A stretch of 64,000 bases of DNA from Thermomucor indicae-seudaticae (Eukaryota; Mucoromycota; Mucoromycetes; Mucorales; Lichtheimiaceae), in assembly GCA_000787465.1 (NCBI GenBank), contig JSYX01000088.1, positions 1 through 64,000 of the forward strand, given 5' to 3'. Below are positions 47,901-59,326 of the stretch, piece after piece; the first letter of the stretch is position 1, and every line of letters begins with the position of its first letter. The notes below the pieces were generated by a model. The model did no database searches, had not been told where the DNA came from, and saw only the letters and a program-made list of their open reading frames with translations. The position numbers and the translations under genes are program-made.

Positions 47901-50845
47901 CATTAGCTTGCATACATGGAAAAGTTACGCGCAGATCGATTCAATGCTTGCGCCACGCTGGTCCAAAAGAATGTGCGACGGTTTATCTACCGTAATCGCT
48001 ACGTGCGTATGCGCGAATTGACGCTCGGTTTGCAACGCGTCGCACGACGCAAAGTCGCACAGGCCAAGATGCAGTTGCTCCGGGAACAAAAGGCAGCTAT
48101 CCAGATTCAAGCTCGCTGGCGTGCGTATGTTGCGCGGAAGCAGTACCTTGCCAAAATGCAATTCATTCTTCAACTGCAGACAGGTAAATATTGGAAGAGC
48201 AAGTATCAATTTTGGGCCAGTTCTTCTTTGCTCATAACATTGTTTAGCAATTCGTGGACATCAAGCGCGTCGTTCGCTCGGCCAGGCAAGAGAAAACGAG
48301 GCGGCTATTCGTATTCAAAGTCTTGTTCGTGGATGGTAAGAAAATAAAGGGAAGATGAAAGAACAAAAGCTGATCAACCATTTATCAGGTTTGCCCGCAA
48401 GCAACACAAGGCGAAGCGCGACTTCATCATTCATCTGCAATCATGCGTTCGTCGTCGGGCCGCCAAGAAGCAACTGTTGGCTCTTCGCAATGAAGCCCGA
48501 TCCGCGAACCATTTCAAGGAAGTATCCTACAAGCTGGAGAACAAGATTGTCGAGTTGACGCAGACCATCACCACGCTCAAGAACGAAAACAGATCACAAT
48601 CCGAACGCATGGGTCAGCTCGAGGCGCAGATTCGCACGTGGGTGGAAAAGTATGAGAAACTCGAAAAGAAGTCAAAGAACCTCGAGGCCGAGTTGGCAAA
48701 GCCTACTGTTCCGCAGGAGGAATATGATGCGCTTCAGAAAGAAAAGGACGAGCTGGCGGCTGAATACCGCGCATCCAAAGACAGGATCAAGTCGCATGAG
48801 GCTACGATCACTCAGTTGACCGAACAGCTCAAGGCCGAAAAGGAGGATAAGGAGCGTCTCCTGAAGACGATCGAGGAAATGAAACAACACGTCAGGGACG
48901 AAGCAGAGGAGACCGAGTTGGCTGAATTAAGAAGCCAGAATGCGGCCATGAAAGCTCAGTTATCACAAGTGCTGCATACGCCTCGACGCCAGCAGTCGGT
49001 TTCTGCGAAAGGAAGGAGCTTGTCTCCGTTACCACCTCCAGCAGATGGCATTCGCAACTTGTCTCCCTCTCCTATTCGACATCCATCCACTGAACTTCTT
49101 CCTCTCAAAGAATCTACTACCTCTACACCCGCAGCAGCACCCCGTACCCCGTCTCCTATCGCGGCACCGCTCAGTCGGAAGGGACGCCGCAACAGCACGG
49201 CGGCTGTTCCAGAGAGCAGGCCAAAGACTTCCATTGATAACTTGAGACAGGCAGAGCTATTGACAAGGACACCTCGACCCACTTCCATCCATCAGTTTGG
49301 TCCCATGTTTGCTGGTGGCAAGGCGGGTGACCTTGCTGAAAGCCTTGGTGAGAATCCAGAGGAAGAGGTAATAACGAAGCGTGCAGACAAAAAAAGCAAA
49401 AATTGACAGTCTATCTTTTAGATCAAGGCCCTTTTGCATGATGAAGAAGGACTTCACGAGGAGATTTTGGAAGGTCTGATCAAGGCTGTCCGGATGCCTT
49501 TGCCGGCCGTGCAGAACCCGCCTGCGAGAAAAGAGGTCTTCTTCCCTGCCCATATCATGGCCCTGTGTGTCCGAGAAATGTGGGCTGTCGGTTACGTCCA
49601 GGAATCCGAACGTCTGTTGTTTGCCATCATGGACACGATCCAAAAGCAGTGTCTGGTAACGATGATGATATCCCTTGTACTGTAGGTCCGTGTCTGACAG
49701 AGAGAGAACCTTTTTAGAGCTTTACGGGTGAAGAAGCCATCGTGCCCTGTGGTTTCTGGCTATCCAACGTGCACGAGCTCCTATCACTCATTTGCATCGC
49801 CGAACACGAAATCGAACGCGAAATGCATGCGGGTGGACTCAAAACGGTCAGCTGGCAAGACTTTGAAAAGCTCGTCGCGACCGTGAAATTTGAGCTCCAG
49901 TGCCTGGAAGACAATATCTTTCACGCATGGATGAAGGAACTGAAAAAGGTCCTCGGTAAAATGGTGATTCCTGCCGTGATCGAGGGCCAATCCTTGCCAG
50001 GCTTCATGACCAGCAATACGAGCCACTTTTTCAATAAGATCTTGACGGGCTCTTCCCAACCAGCCTACACCATGGACCAGCTCTTGCATTTCCTCAATAA
50101 GGTCTGGCGCGTACTGACTTGCTACTTTATCGAGCACACCGTCTCGACACAGATCTTGACCGAGCTCTTGAAACTCATTGGCGTCTCGGCGTTCAACGAC
50201 CTTTTGATGCGGAAGAACTTTTCGTCCTGGAAACGCGCTATGCAGATTCAATACAATATTACTCGCATTGAAGAATGGTGCAAGGGCCATGATATACCCG
50301 AAGGAACACTCCAGTTGGAACATCTGATGCAGGCCACCAAATTATTGCAGTTCAAAAAGGCAACGTTGCAAGATATTGAGAATATCTATGATGTTTGCTG
50401 GATCCTTTCTCCAACCCAGATTCAAAAGCTCATTTCCCAGTACCAAACTGCTGATTACGAGGTAGTAATAATAATGATACAGCTGGCGAGGGAATGTGTC
50501 TCATTTCTGATCATTTTGCTCTTTAGAACCCTGTAAAGCCCGAGATACTGAAAGCTGTTGCTGCACACGTTGTGAGCGGTGACAAGAGCGATGTCTTGTT
50601 ACTCGAAAACGTTTCCCTTGATGATACCACGAATCCATTCGAGATACCAGTTCAACGAGAAATTCAACTCGAAAGATATATGCCTGCTTGGGTAATCTAC
50701 TTCATAAGAAAACAACGCAAACAGAATCATTAATCTCTAACCCTCTGTTATGTAGATCCAACCGAAACGGCTTCGTCGTCTGATTTTGCTCAAGGAATAC
50801 CAACAGGAAATCACCGTGGAATCAATGGCAGTAGCAAAAGCATAA
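45000..50845 (+). CDS. MYO2: Class V myosin heavy chain
   Basis: Actin-based motor that carries secretory vesicles and organelles to growing tips. Seventeen exons give 1,622 aa: 45000-45155, 45220-45352, 45408-45645, 45710-45837, 45907-46106, 46166-46765, 46824-46964, 47025-47306, 47369-47428, 47491-47844, 47907-48183, 48248-48335, 48389-49367, 49422-49655, 49718-50461, 50527-50691, 50756-50845. The motor has the P-loop GESGAGKT (residues 174-181), switch [10 protein letters not shown] and switch [10 protein letters not shown]. Actin-binding [21 protein letters not shown] and the converter [11 protein letters not shown] follow. IQ motifs (for example [19 protein letters not shown], split into shorter units) span exons 11-13, then a coiled coil, a Ser/Pro/Thr-rich linker and a C-terminal DIL cargo domain starting near [14 protein letters not shown]. 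The first intron could instead end at 45192 (37 nt), adding nine residues; the 64-nt choice is normal in size. Confidence 0.96.
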
Positions 50846-51532
50846 AGTATCCCTCCTTTTCCTTCCCTCTGTTTTTTGTCTTTTTTCCCTTTCTTTGTCA
50901 ATATAACACTACAGTAAACGCAAGTTAATTTTGGACGATTGAAGAAAACGTTGGGGAACAGTCCGAGGCGTTATGAATCTAAAATCGTATGAGACAAAAG
51001 GAAAGTACCACGAAGAATAAGTAGAAGGTACTCTAAGATAAACGAGGAAGACGTGATAGTCGATTCACCAGCGGTGAGCTTGGGGCGCATGGAAGTCTCA
51101 AGGTATAGAGATGACAGGTCCCGACCATTTTACTTCCTTCTGTCATTCTGCTCCTGCTAAGGTTCGCTAACGATGTCGACATATGGGGATCGTATCGCGG
51201 CTTACAATATGATACGCCTCGACATCGTATCGATTATAAATATCGTATATCGATCTGTAGCGATCGTGAACAGTATCCAATGTGGTAACTGGTTGTCATA
51301 TTATAGACAGAATCTGTCTGCTGAAGACAGATATAAACACACACACGACGCTGCCACAGATTGCTTGTCATGCCTAGCTAAGCTAATGGGGCCTTCCACC
51401 GTCGTTCAGTATTATAGACTATATAGGTATAAAAAGAGTATATATTCAGTTTGCAAAAGAGAGAAAGATAGACAAAACGAGAGAGGACACAGAACTTATA
51501 TAATAGGTTTACAACAACAATTACTTCGACTA
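50846..51532. other. Convergent 3' flanks with CGTAT-rich patch
   Basis: Between myosin V and the poly-Q orphan, which converge. A cluster of CGTAT/ATACG words lies at 51189-51250. No gene is supported; the ORF at 51173-51544 overlaps this patch and lacks motifs. Confidence 0.45.
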
Positions 51533-52630
51533 CTACTCGGGTAAAAGGGCGATTCGGTCCTGGAGCCAAAGACAATCGCCTTGCCAACGTCTTTTTTCGT
51601 CCGCGACCTGATTCAGTTTTTCAGCGGCTTGTTGCTGTCGCGAGATGACCTGCTCCAGCCGTTTGCGGGATTGTTTCTCCTCCGCCAGCTGAGCCTGCAA
51701 CTGCTGAATCATGGCCAAAAGGGCCTTGGTGTTTTGTTCTGGTTCTTTGAGGAGAAGTGGTCCACTTGCCATGGCTGGTGGACAAGACAGACGCCTGGCA
51801 TCATTCTTGCTGTTCTTCCGGATATGCTGCCGACAGTGTGGGCATTGTTGTTCTTGATGCTGTCGTTGTTGTGGAAGAAGCGATGGGTCTGTTTGAACCT
51901 GTACGTGTCGGGCGCGCATGATGGATCGCCGTTTAATAGCAGCTGGAGGAATCGAACGCAACGAGGTTCGATCAGGTAGTGGGCTTGTTGTTGTTGCTGC
52001 TGCAATGGCCGCAGACGCTACGGCAGCCGGGAGCGGGGCAGGTCGACGCGGGCTTTTCGAAGGTGGCATAGGGAAATCCGGTATGGGCGGTGGTGGAACG
52101 TCAGGTGGAGGAGGGAGAACGTCCTTTTCAGATGCCTCGCTGTAAACTCCAGAGTCTCGCAGACGCTGACAAGCAGCAGCAAGTTGTTGTTGTTGTTGTT
52201 GTTGTTGCTGCTGTGGTTGTTGTTGTTCCTCCTCTTCTTCTTCCTCAGCAGGAGGTTCGTAAACAGGGAGAGGAATGTGAGTCGGTTTCGTTGATGAAGT
52301 GGTGGTTTTGACTTCATCTGGCTTGCGTTTACGAAGCTTGTTCAAGATCTTGGAAGCACGACGCAAATGTTGTTGCTGTAAGCGTTTTGAAGATGGTTTC
52401 GCGAATTCTTCGGGACTTGTGTTGGCCAAAAACTCTGCGAGGGCATAAGTATCAACTCGGACTCTTCGGCCGCTATCTGCACTGTTGACAGATTTAAATG
52501 CACTGCTGCCATCGTCCGAGAAAATAAGCGAGCTACTATCGTCGTCGTCATTATCATCGTCATCAAAGAATGTAATGGGTTTTGCAGGGCGAAGAACGAC
52601 CCGTTGTTCAGAGACTGGTTTCGGTGCCAT
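51533..52630 (-). CDS. Uncharacterised low-complexity protein with poly-Q and Pro-rich regions
   Basis: Intronless minus-strand ORF; the chosen start MAPKPVSEQRVVLRPAKP gives 365 aa. The frame is open 21 codons further upstream, but that part is untypical and was not used. In order it has an acidic Asp/Ser block, a basic helix (LRRASKILNKLRKRKP), a Glu run followed by a poly-Gln tract, a polyproline stretch (VLPPPPDVPPPPIPDFPMPP), an Ala-rich part, a CPHC pair with following basic residues and a C-terminal coiled coil of about 75 residues ending DCLWLQDRIALLPE. The conserved-looking coiled-coil end suggests a real protein rather than chance. The polyproline could bind profilin or SH3/WW domains. 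I do not recognise the family and assign no function. Confidence 0.7.
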   Translation of the reverse strand: MAPKPVSEQRVVLRPAKPITFFDDDDNDDDDSSSLIFSDDGSSAFKSVNSADSGRRVRVDTYALAEFLANTSPEEFAKPSSKRLQQQHLRRASKILNKLRKRKPDEVKTTTSSTKPTHIPLPVYEPPAEEEEEEEQQQPQQQQQQQQQQLAAACQRLRDSGVYSEASEKDVLPPPPDVPPPPIPDFPMPPSKSPRRPAPLPAAVASAAIAAATTTSPLPDRTSLRSIPPAAIKRRSIMRARHVQVQTDPSLLPQQRQHQEQQCPHCRQHIRKNSKNDARRLSCPPAMASGPLLLKEPEQNTKALLAMIQQLQAQLAEEKQSRKRLEQVISRQQQAAEKLNQVADEKRRWQGDCLWLQDRIALLPE

Positions 52631-53718
52631 ATTATAGTAATAACAATAAAGAGCGGAATGAGTACATATGTGTAGGGAGGGTATGGGGTTCAAGAACGTT
52701 TAGAAGAATTAAAGAGTAGATGCCATCGTTCTAAACCTGCGTTTCATGGCATCCAATTTATGAAGATCCAAGGTTACTGTCCCCACCCCTTTTTTCCTTG
52801 CGTTCCCCTAGAGTCATTTATGGCCTGACCCGCTCCTTTGTCCATATATGATCTAACAATGCGGTGCTCCTAATGAAAAGGCCTTGGGTTGAGACATACT
52901 CCCCTGTACGAGAGTAGGAGAGAGAACCTTGTCTAATACAAAAGCAACCCGCAAGGTTACACAATTCTTTTTTCGGGTTCACAGCGCCTCGTCCATGCTT
53001 TGCTGCATGGCACTTTGATATCAGGGGCGCTGCGAACCAAAAGAAGCACTCTATCATTACAAACTTTCTTTGTAAATGACGCTGTTTTCTCGGAGAAGCA
53101 GAAGACTTGTTGCTTCACCTACGTACTGCTCCGATAGGAGCACTCAGACACACACCCTCCCTCTCTCGCATTGTTTTCCCTTTTACGCAAGGGACCATAT
53201 ATACTGTTGACAGCGAGCATGTATCCCCCCTTTCTTTGTATCTCCTCACCCTTGAGTATCTCGCGTAAGCATATCGCGCGGAAAAGGGGGAGAAATCGAC
53301 TTATTGTTCGTTCGAACAGCATACCCCATGGGCCCCGCATGCATGCGCGCATACCTGATCAATCTTTCCAATGGACTTGCAGCAGAAGGACGGAAGAGAC
53401 CGAATAGCATGCTTGGAAAACTCCGCGATTGACAGAAAGTAGCACGTTATTGACATTTCTTTTCTGCCGATCATTCCAGAACTTCAGGAAAGAAAGAACT
53501 CAGAGGGTCCATACTGTCGTCAATGAGAGGTATCCCTCCTTAATAGTGTAACTGTCAGTAGGCACACTGAACGGAGATCTTTTGAGAATATCAAAAGCAG
53601 AATCCTTTGGGCAACTCTAATAGCAGTAAAAGCATTCTGATCAAACGATTCTGTCGTTAGAATATAGGGGGCAGTGACCCTCGTGGATGTATATCCTGGA
53701 ATCCTTTGACAGCTGGCG
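52631..53718. other. Intergenic region, no gene recognised
   Basis: Promoter side of the poly-Q gene, then unremarkable sequence with short overlapping ORFs on both strands (53119-53407) and no motifs. Confidence 0.4.
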
Positions 53719-54271
53719 TTAGCAGAAAAGAAAAACGTGTGGTGTTGTTTTATAAATAAAGCCATTCTCGACTGAAATGTAACTCTTGCTCCGAATTCTC
53801 TCTAAACTTAGAAGAACCATTAGAGATATGCATTGGTCACCAGAACTTGTCTCACATGGCCGTCCCCAAGGGGTGTCGTTCTTTATGATCATGCCACTTG
53901 AATGTTGATCTTTTATATTAATACCGGTGCCATAACAGATCTGCACGATGCGCGCGTGGCCTAAATATATCGGTTTTCCAGGAAAGTGCATTGTCCAACG
54001 TATGAAGTCGAAATAAGCTTTCATGTAAAAAACTGATGCATGTTTGGAGAAGTACAGGTGGATGGCTATGGCAATATGGTATTGCCGAACGTCCATGGCT
54101 TTCGTTATCAGAAAAGGTTGCTGACGTAATGTCCTGTTCAAAACTCTGCTTTCTGGCACGGTCTGATGGCGCCGAAAAGTCTTCGATCGCAGCTGTAGTG
54201 GAGATGAAGTCGGAAGGGTTGACTTGCCACGTGTTGTCGTCACTACAACGATGGAAGAGGCAGAGCATCAC
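53719..54271 (-). pseudogene. Decayed or chance minus-strand ORFs, unidentified
   Basis: Two long overlapping frames (174 and 117 codons) lie on the minus strand with no signal for splicing that would unite them. Parts such as STTAAIEDFSAPSDRARKQS look protein-like, but no family is recognised. It may be a frame-broken gene remnant. Confidence is low because both frames could be random. Confidence 0.2.
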
Positions 54272-54439
54272 AAATACATACTTTTTAAGCTATTGGCAAT
54301 TTCAGAATATATACCACGATCTTTCGTTGGTAATGAAAATAGCGGATAGCGTCGCTAGGTACACGAAATGTAAATAAAGCCGATCATCTCGAAGAAATTC
54401 AGTGCTGCAGGTCTCATAGGAAGCTTAAGATTATTTTTG

Positions 54440-55120
54440 GAGCTTGCTGCACATGGCCATTGTTGTCTCGATATAAATCCCGTTCCTGCCTCCGTACGTA
54501 GAAGCTCCAATTATGACGCATACAAGCTCACGGCTGCACTCCGAAACTTTAAAGACGTCGAACTCCCCAAATATATCGATATCTGTAAACCACAATTCTG
54601 ATAGAAGAATCAGCCAGATATGCTCCAGACGCTTTTGATCCAGATAACAATTCGAGAAGGCAATGCTTGATAGTTGAAAACCTTGTACGCGTTCGACAAA
54701 CTCTCTAGCATTTTCTTGATCGTAAGGTACGCAGTTTACCTACCTTAGCCCCTTCAGCGTCTTGTGTGCGGCTTAACCTATTGCTTGAAGCACTTCATCG
54801 ACATGGAGTTTCTGCTTTAATCCGAATTTAGCCTCTTGGCCTTCATTGACGCTTTCCAACTCAGGCCTTCCGTCCTGAAGACTGAGCATCCTGAGTCGTG
54901 CTAGGTGTTCTGAGTGTTGCTAACAGTCTTTAATTTTGGTCAGTCTTGGGGTAAACAAGGTCAGTGAATTTGCGTCGTGAAGCAATTACCGCTACCCCTC
55001 TCTTAACCAATACCGGCAAGCAATAATGCATGTTGATCACCGTCTGAGTAGCCGAGCAGAGTTCAGTGATTCGCTCTATTGCTGCTATAACATGTTATGC
55101 TCTCTTCAGAGCTGGACCAT
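54440..55120 (-). pseudogene. Possible F-box/leucine-rich-repeat relic
   Basis: Minus-strand translation yields short leucine-rich pieces in shifting frames: HLARLRMLSLQDGRPELES near 54895 and FVERVQGFQLSSIAFSNCYL near 54690. Stops lie between them. The pattern resembles the LRR part of the F-box proteins that are abundant in Mucoromycota. No intact F-box or start was found. This is a tentative reading. Confidence 0.25.
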
Positions 55121-55280
55121 GTCCATGGAGTACTTCATGAAGCGGCTTTTTTTTTGTTAGGCTGGAGTATCATGAAGCGGCTCTCGAGCGCTGCCTTTCA
55201 AGGACTTACGATAGCTGCAATCAAAAGAATGACTTGAAAAGCGACAGCTGACCACAAGAACTTTCAGAAGACCAAGATAT

Positions 55281-56299
55281 ATGAAGCAAAAGGCAAGGAG
55301 GGACTTGGACAAATGGCAGGTTTTGGACTTGAGCATTACGAATGCATGGTCTAAAGACCAAAACAGAATCAACGGGAGACGCGCAATCACTAAACTTGAA
55401 CCCAGCAAGTCGTACGCGGCAGCTCTTAAAGAAATGGTTGAAGAAAGCGAAATCCACGAGAAACTCGTCGTCATTCGCAGAGTCTGGAATCTCACCAAGG
55501 AGGATCCCGGGATGCAATGGAAAGCATTGTTGAACGGCAAAGCCTTGGATCTCGCGGAACTCTTGTGCGTTCATTTCAGAAAAGAGGCATGTATGCTTCG
55601 AGATTGATGATCAAAGCGAGCCTAAACCAAAATCGCCAAAGGCGGAAAAGCAGACGCCCCGTCATCGCTGATCGCATCTGTAGATCATGAAGCCTCTCGT
55701 ATCCAAATTAGCGGGAGATTCCCTGCCCTCAGTTACCAGCTCCCTCGCAGCGTCGTTCAATCAATGTGGCCATCTCGCTCGTCTCTTCTCTTGAACTTCG
55801 CCTCATATGCTCGGGGTAACGTGTTATTCGCGGCTCGCTCATTCCTCACAGGTGCATATCTGTAGAAGTCTGGAGGCGCTTCGTCACGGACCTTGATTTT
55901 CTTTCCCCGGTTGCGGAGCACATCGCAGCATATGTGCAACTTGCACGATGAGGATGTCCCGTAGTACGGCGCCGGTCCCCGTGCTTCGCGTTATCTTTTG
56001 ATTACGTGCGCGAGTCTCGTTTCAAGAAGGATAGAGAATACTTTTACCGGAAAGTGTGGCTATATCTTACATGACGTTGATCGTCCGCTGCATCGGGTTC
56101 TCTGACTGCATCATTCGGAATAGTGGAAGTTGGAAGAAACAGGGTCATCGGCTTGTACGCAGAGAACGCTTTCATCGGCAACGAGTGTGTTTCGGCTGAG
56201 GCGGGCTATGCTTTGATGAAGCAGGTCAACAGGGCGTATAAAAAGCCTTCACATTACGCCATTATTATTGGATCTGTTATGACGAAGATAGGGTCTTAG
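55281..56299 (+). pseudogene. Frame-broken plus-strand coding remnant, family unknown
   Basis: A 108-codon ORF starts at 55281 and contains DLDKWQVLDLSITNAW and WNLTKEDPGMQWKALLNGKA. Further coding-like stretches follow on the same strand in other frames: SYQLPRSVVQSMWPSRSSLL near 55735, EVWRRFVTDLDFLSPVAEHI near 55870, and RNRVIGLYAENAFIGNECVS through IIIGSVMTKIGS at about 56135-56299, ending at a TAG. Splice sites that would restore one frame were not found. It looks like one gene broken by frameshifts and stops, perhaps from a mobile element, but I cannot name it. Reading several coding-like frames by eye carries a real risk of over-interpretation. Confidence 0.35.
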
Positions 56300-56495
56300 C
56301 TATCGGGACCCACCCAGGACAAGACTTTACGAAACCTTTTTCTTCTCCTGGAGAAAGGTGATGTACAAGAGTGCGGCTGTGAGATCCTTCACAGAAAAGT
56401 TTGATGCATTTCTTGGGATACGATGCAACACGTTATAGCACATCTACGACAATATGCACACATAGCAGTCTAATAGGATGCTTTTTAATTTAGGT

Positions 56496-57299
56496 TTAAA
56501 GTGTACGGCAAGAGAGGTCGAACTCCAAAGGTGCCTCGGAGACTATCCGAAGGTTCTGAGCTAGGATAGTATCTTGATCCTGATATAATTTCACGCATCA
56601 ATGGCCGGGATCCGTGTTTAGCATCAAAACAAAGCGCCTTTACCTGAGAGAAATGAAATTCGCCAACAAAGGGTTGATCTGCTAGTAAGTACTTGAACCA
56701 TTCTCTGTCATCCCGCCACATTCTGTCAAAAGGCAAGTTGTCGTAGCTGAACCATTCTGGACGCATTTCTTCCGTTCTGTTCTTGCAAATTATTATCAAG
56801 TATTTGCGACTCATCGCGGGTATTTCTTACTCTTTGGGGACACCTTTATAAGAAGTCGTCCGAAAGACATGTACTTCTAAAGCGATGGGATCATTTTCGA
56901 ACGTGAAAAGATTTATACCGACTTTCTGCATGTTTTTCGCTGTAATCACGGCTTCCTCCTGCCATCAATATAAGCTACTGTATAACTATAACAAGGAAAA
57001 TTTTCTACCTGTAATTCACGGTGCGCTGCTTCTTCTACTGTCTCGCCTGGCTCGAGTTTACCTCCAAAGCCTGATTCGAAATGAGCTTACTCTGCCCATG
57101 ACCGTGAACAAAGATCGACTTCTACCGTTGTATTTGTCGGCGCCAAATCCTCGCTTTTTCATACCGAGAAGAACCTGAAACATGGGTCGAGTTCAGTCAA
57201 CCACTGTCAATTGGACTCGGAATGAACTTGAACCTTTCTGTTCGGCTCATCGAGTACTAAAACCAGGGTCAGAGGCTTTTTGCCACGGACGACGATCAT
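56496..57299 (-). CDS. NUDT1: NUDIX hydrolase, MTH1/NUDT1-type oxidised-nucleotide pyrophosphatase
   Basis: Predicted to hydrolyse oxidised purine nucleotides such as 8-oxo-dGTP, keeping them out of DNA. Six minus-strand exons (57299-57234, 57174-57126, 57070-57009, 56958-56831, 56776-56644, 56579-56496) give 173 aa, slightly longer than human MTH1. The start MIVVRGKKPLTLVLVLDEPN leads into VLLGMKKRGFGADKYNG, nearly the same as MTH1. The Nudix box is GGKLEPGETVEEAAHRELQEEA (residues 41-62, quoted in two parts: GGKLEPGETVEEAAH and RELQEEA), with Glu57, Glu60 and Glu61 for metal binding; the usual following Gly is Val63. EMRPEWFSYDNLPFDRMWRD, a family signature for nucleotide recognition, is in exon 5. 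The last exon gives DQDTIL as in MTH1. The gene sits alone in an otherwise gene-poor region. Confidence 0.92.
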
Positions 57300-59133
57300 G
57301 TTTCAACAAGAGATGCTGGATTTCAAAAAATGTTTGCGCTGCTGTAGATGGTTAACGTAAAGAAATGGTGAGGTTTTCGTTATTCTGTCACTGTATTATC
57401 TCTTACCGATCCTATTAAGAAAGAGTTGTACCTTGGTTCGTCGTTGGAATCTTGTATTACACTTACAAAAGCACTCGTCAGGAGTACTATATCATATGCC
57501 TGTTCCATTAACAGAAGCCGCCACAGCACCTGAACCTGTTAAAAGCATTTTATCAGCCTCGCTATTGAATTCTAAGGATAATATACCTTTACCGGTGTGT
57601 GGGGTAATGCCTTTATTCAGCTTCGAACGAGTGGCTGAATTTGGAGAAAGGGTGCAATGTCTTGCCAGTGAGCAAGAAGCTAGCAACTCGGGGCCAAAAA
57701 GAGCACCGTGCAAGATGTCGCATGAATCGGGCTTCTTTTATATAACTCTCTTTTAGCGACATACTTATGAAACTCTTTTTTATCTCTATCAACACGTCAC
57801 TCTTGGGTTACTGATATGCACAAAAAGAAGAAAACGACAGGAACTGCTGAGCTGAAGAGGAGCGTAGGTTTTTGGACAGACCTATTTATACTGAATATTG
57901 TCCATACTTGGTGCGAACGTCCTCCAGTTAAAGGCCAAATGGAGTGCCAATAGCAGACTGGGTACGCCATCATGGCTTCCTTATTACTTTGGACAGCGTG
58001 TTTCCCCTGAAATCGAAAATCGACAAGGGAGACCTGCTGATATGTCAGTATACTGCACCGTCAGTACTTGATACTCATGATATAACACATAGTTCAGAGC
58101 GTCACGCGGATCTTTTGTATCGGGATTGGTTGGCAGTTGGAGATCTCAGGGCCGAGGGTTATTCTCGACCAACCGGGGGCATTCGGAACTAGCCGAATCG
58201 CAGAAAAAAGTAGGCATGTGGTATGCCTTTACTCTACATAGAAACCCAAAGGAAAGTCCCGACAAGCTCCTGAAATAACGGTGATCGCCCCTTGAATGCT
58301 AAAAGGTGGAACCAATCAATGAAGAGATTTGCTGGGGGGACCTTATGGCATTGATATCATTTGCATAAGGAAGTTCCCCCCGATGCTACGCACAATCCCT
58401 CTCTCCGATTGCCACGAGCCGCCTGTCATCCATTGTTTCCATTGCGGGAACTTGTAGCGTCATCGACAGCAGTAAAACGACGGCCTGGGCTCCCGTCGGA
58501 CTGTCGATTGATGAAAGGACGATGAATTTGCTTCATGATATTTGGCTGTTCGCTCGCAGGATCTTTGTCCACAGTGCATGATGTGTTAGGCTTCATCATA
58601 CGAGGCCCTTGTGACCTGAAATTTGGTTGTATTGGAAACGGAAAAAGGAAGGGTCTTTTTTGTTTTTCTGATCTACATCCAACGAACAGTCCTGTCACTC
58701 ACTTCACTGCTTAATATTGGATGCACTGGACTGAACTAGAATTGATTACTTAAAGAATCCATCCCCCAAGGAAGTGGACGCCCTCCTGTATCCCTTATAG
58801 ACCCCCCAATTGACGTATGTATTCTTTCATCATTTCTAACTTGCAAAGGGCTTTGTCATTGGGATCCTTAAAGTGCATGTGCCTATAAGTTATGAATTTG
58901 ATCAGTGTAAAGTTGCTGGGTTACCATTCATTTTCCGCACTGGAACCCGCTTCATGCTCCAATGGTAAATTTCCCAATTAGATACCCTCTTTCATGAGTC
59001 TGGTTCTCCTGAATCAAGGAAAGGAAGAAAACCAATGGTGTCGTCCCGATACCGACCCCCCGCGCTGCCCCGCATTCCATTCATTCAACTGACACGGCAC
59101 CCATGCACCCGGCCAAGATCACTCCGTCCCACA
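57300..59133. other. Intergenic region upstream of NUDT1 and the homeobox gene
   Basis: About 1.8 kb of divergent promoter sequence. ORFs at 57433-57756 (plus), 57944-58192 (plus) and 58426-58698 (minus) have no motif. It contains the palindrome at 58334-58381. Confidence 0.45.
58334..58381. repeat. Imperfect 48-nt palindrome with GGGGGG/CCCCCC ends
   Basis: Nested inverted repeats: gggggga (58334-58340) against ttcccccc (58374-58381), ccttatg (58341-58347) against cataagg (58364-58370), and the central perfect palindrome tgatatca (58352-58359). It may be a cruciform-forming site, a relic of a small element or a regulator site. Confidence 0.55.
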
Positions 59134-59144
59134 CTATATATAAG
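59134..59144 (+). promoter_or_regulatory. TATA box of the homeobox gene
   Basis: ctatatataag lies about 185-190 bp before the ATG at 59327, leaving a CT-rich 5' leader. Confidence 0.6.
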
Positions 59145-59326
59145 CAGTCATTATTCAACAACTTATCGTTCTTCCGCCCATCCTCTGTACGCATCTGCAT
59201 ATCATACGCCTTATTTCTTTTCCCACTCCCCTACAAGCAACGCGAGACCTTTTTTGCTTAGAAAAGGGACGAGCTTGCATTTCTTTCTCTATCCATTTGT
59301 ATCAAATTGTATGATCTATTCCCGCA

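Noticed and set aside
49784..50323. Minus-strand ORF of 179 codons
   Set aside because: Antisense to the myosin DIL-domain exon.
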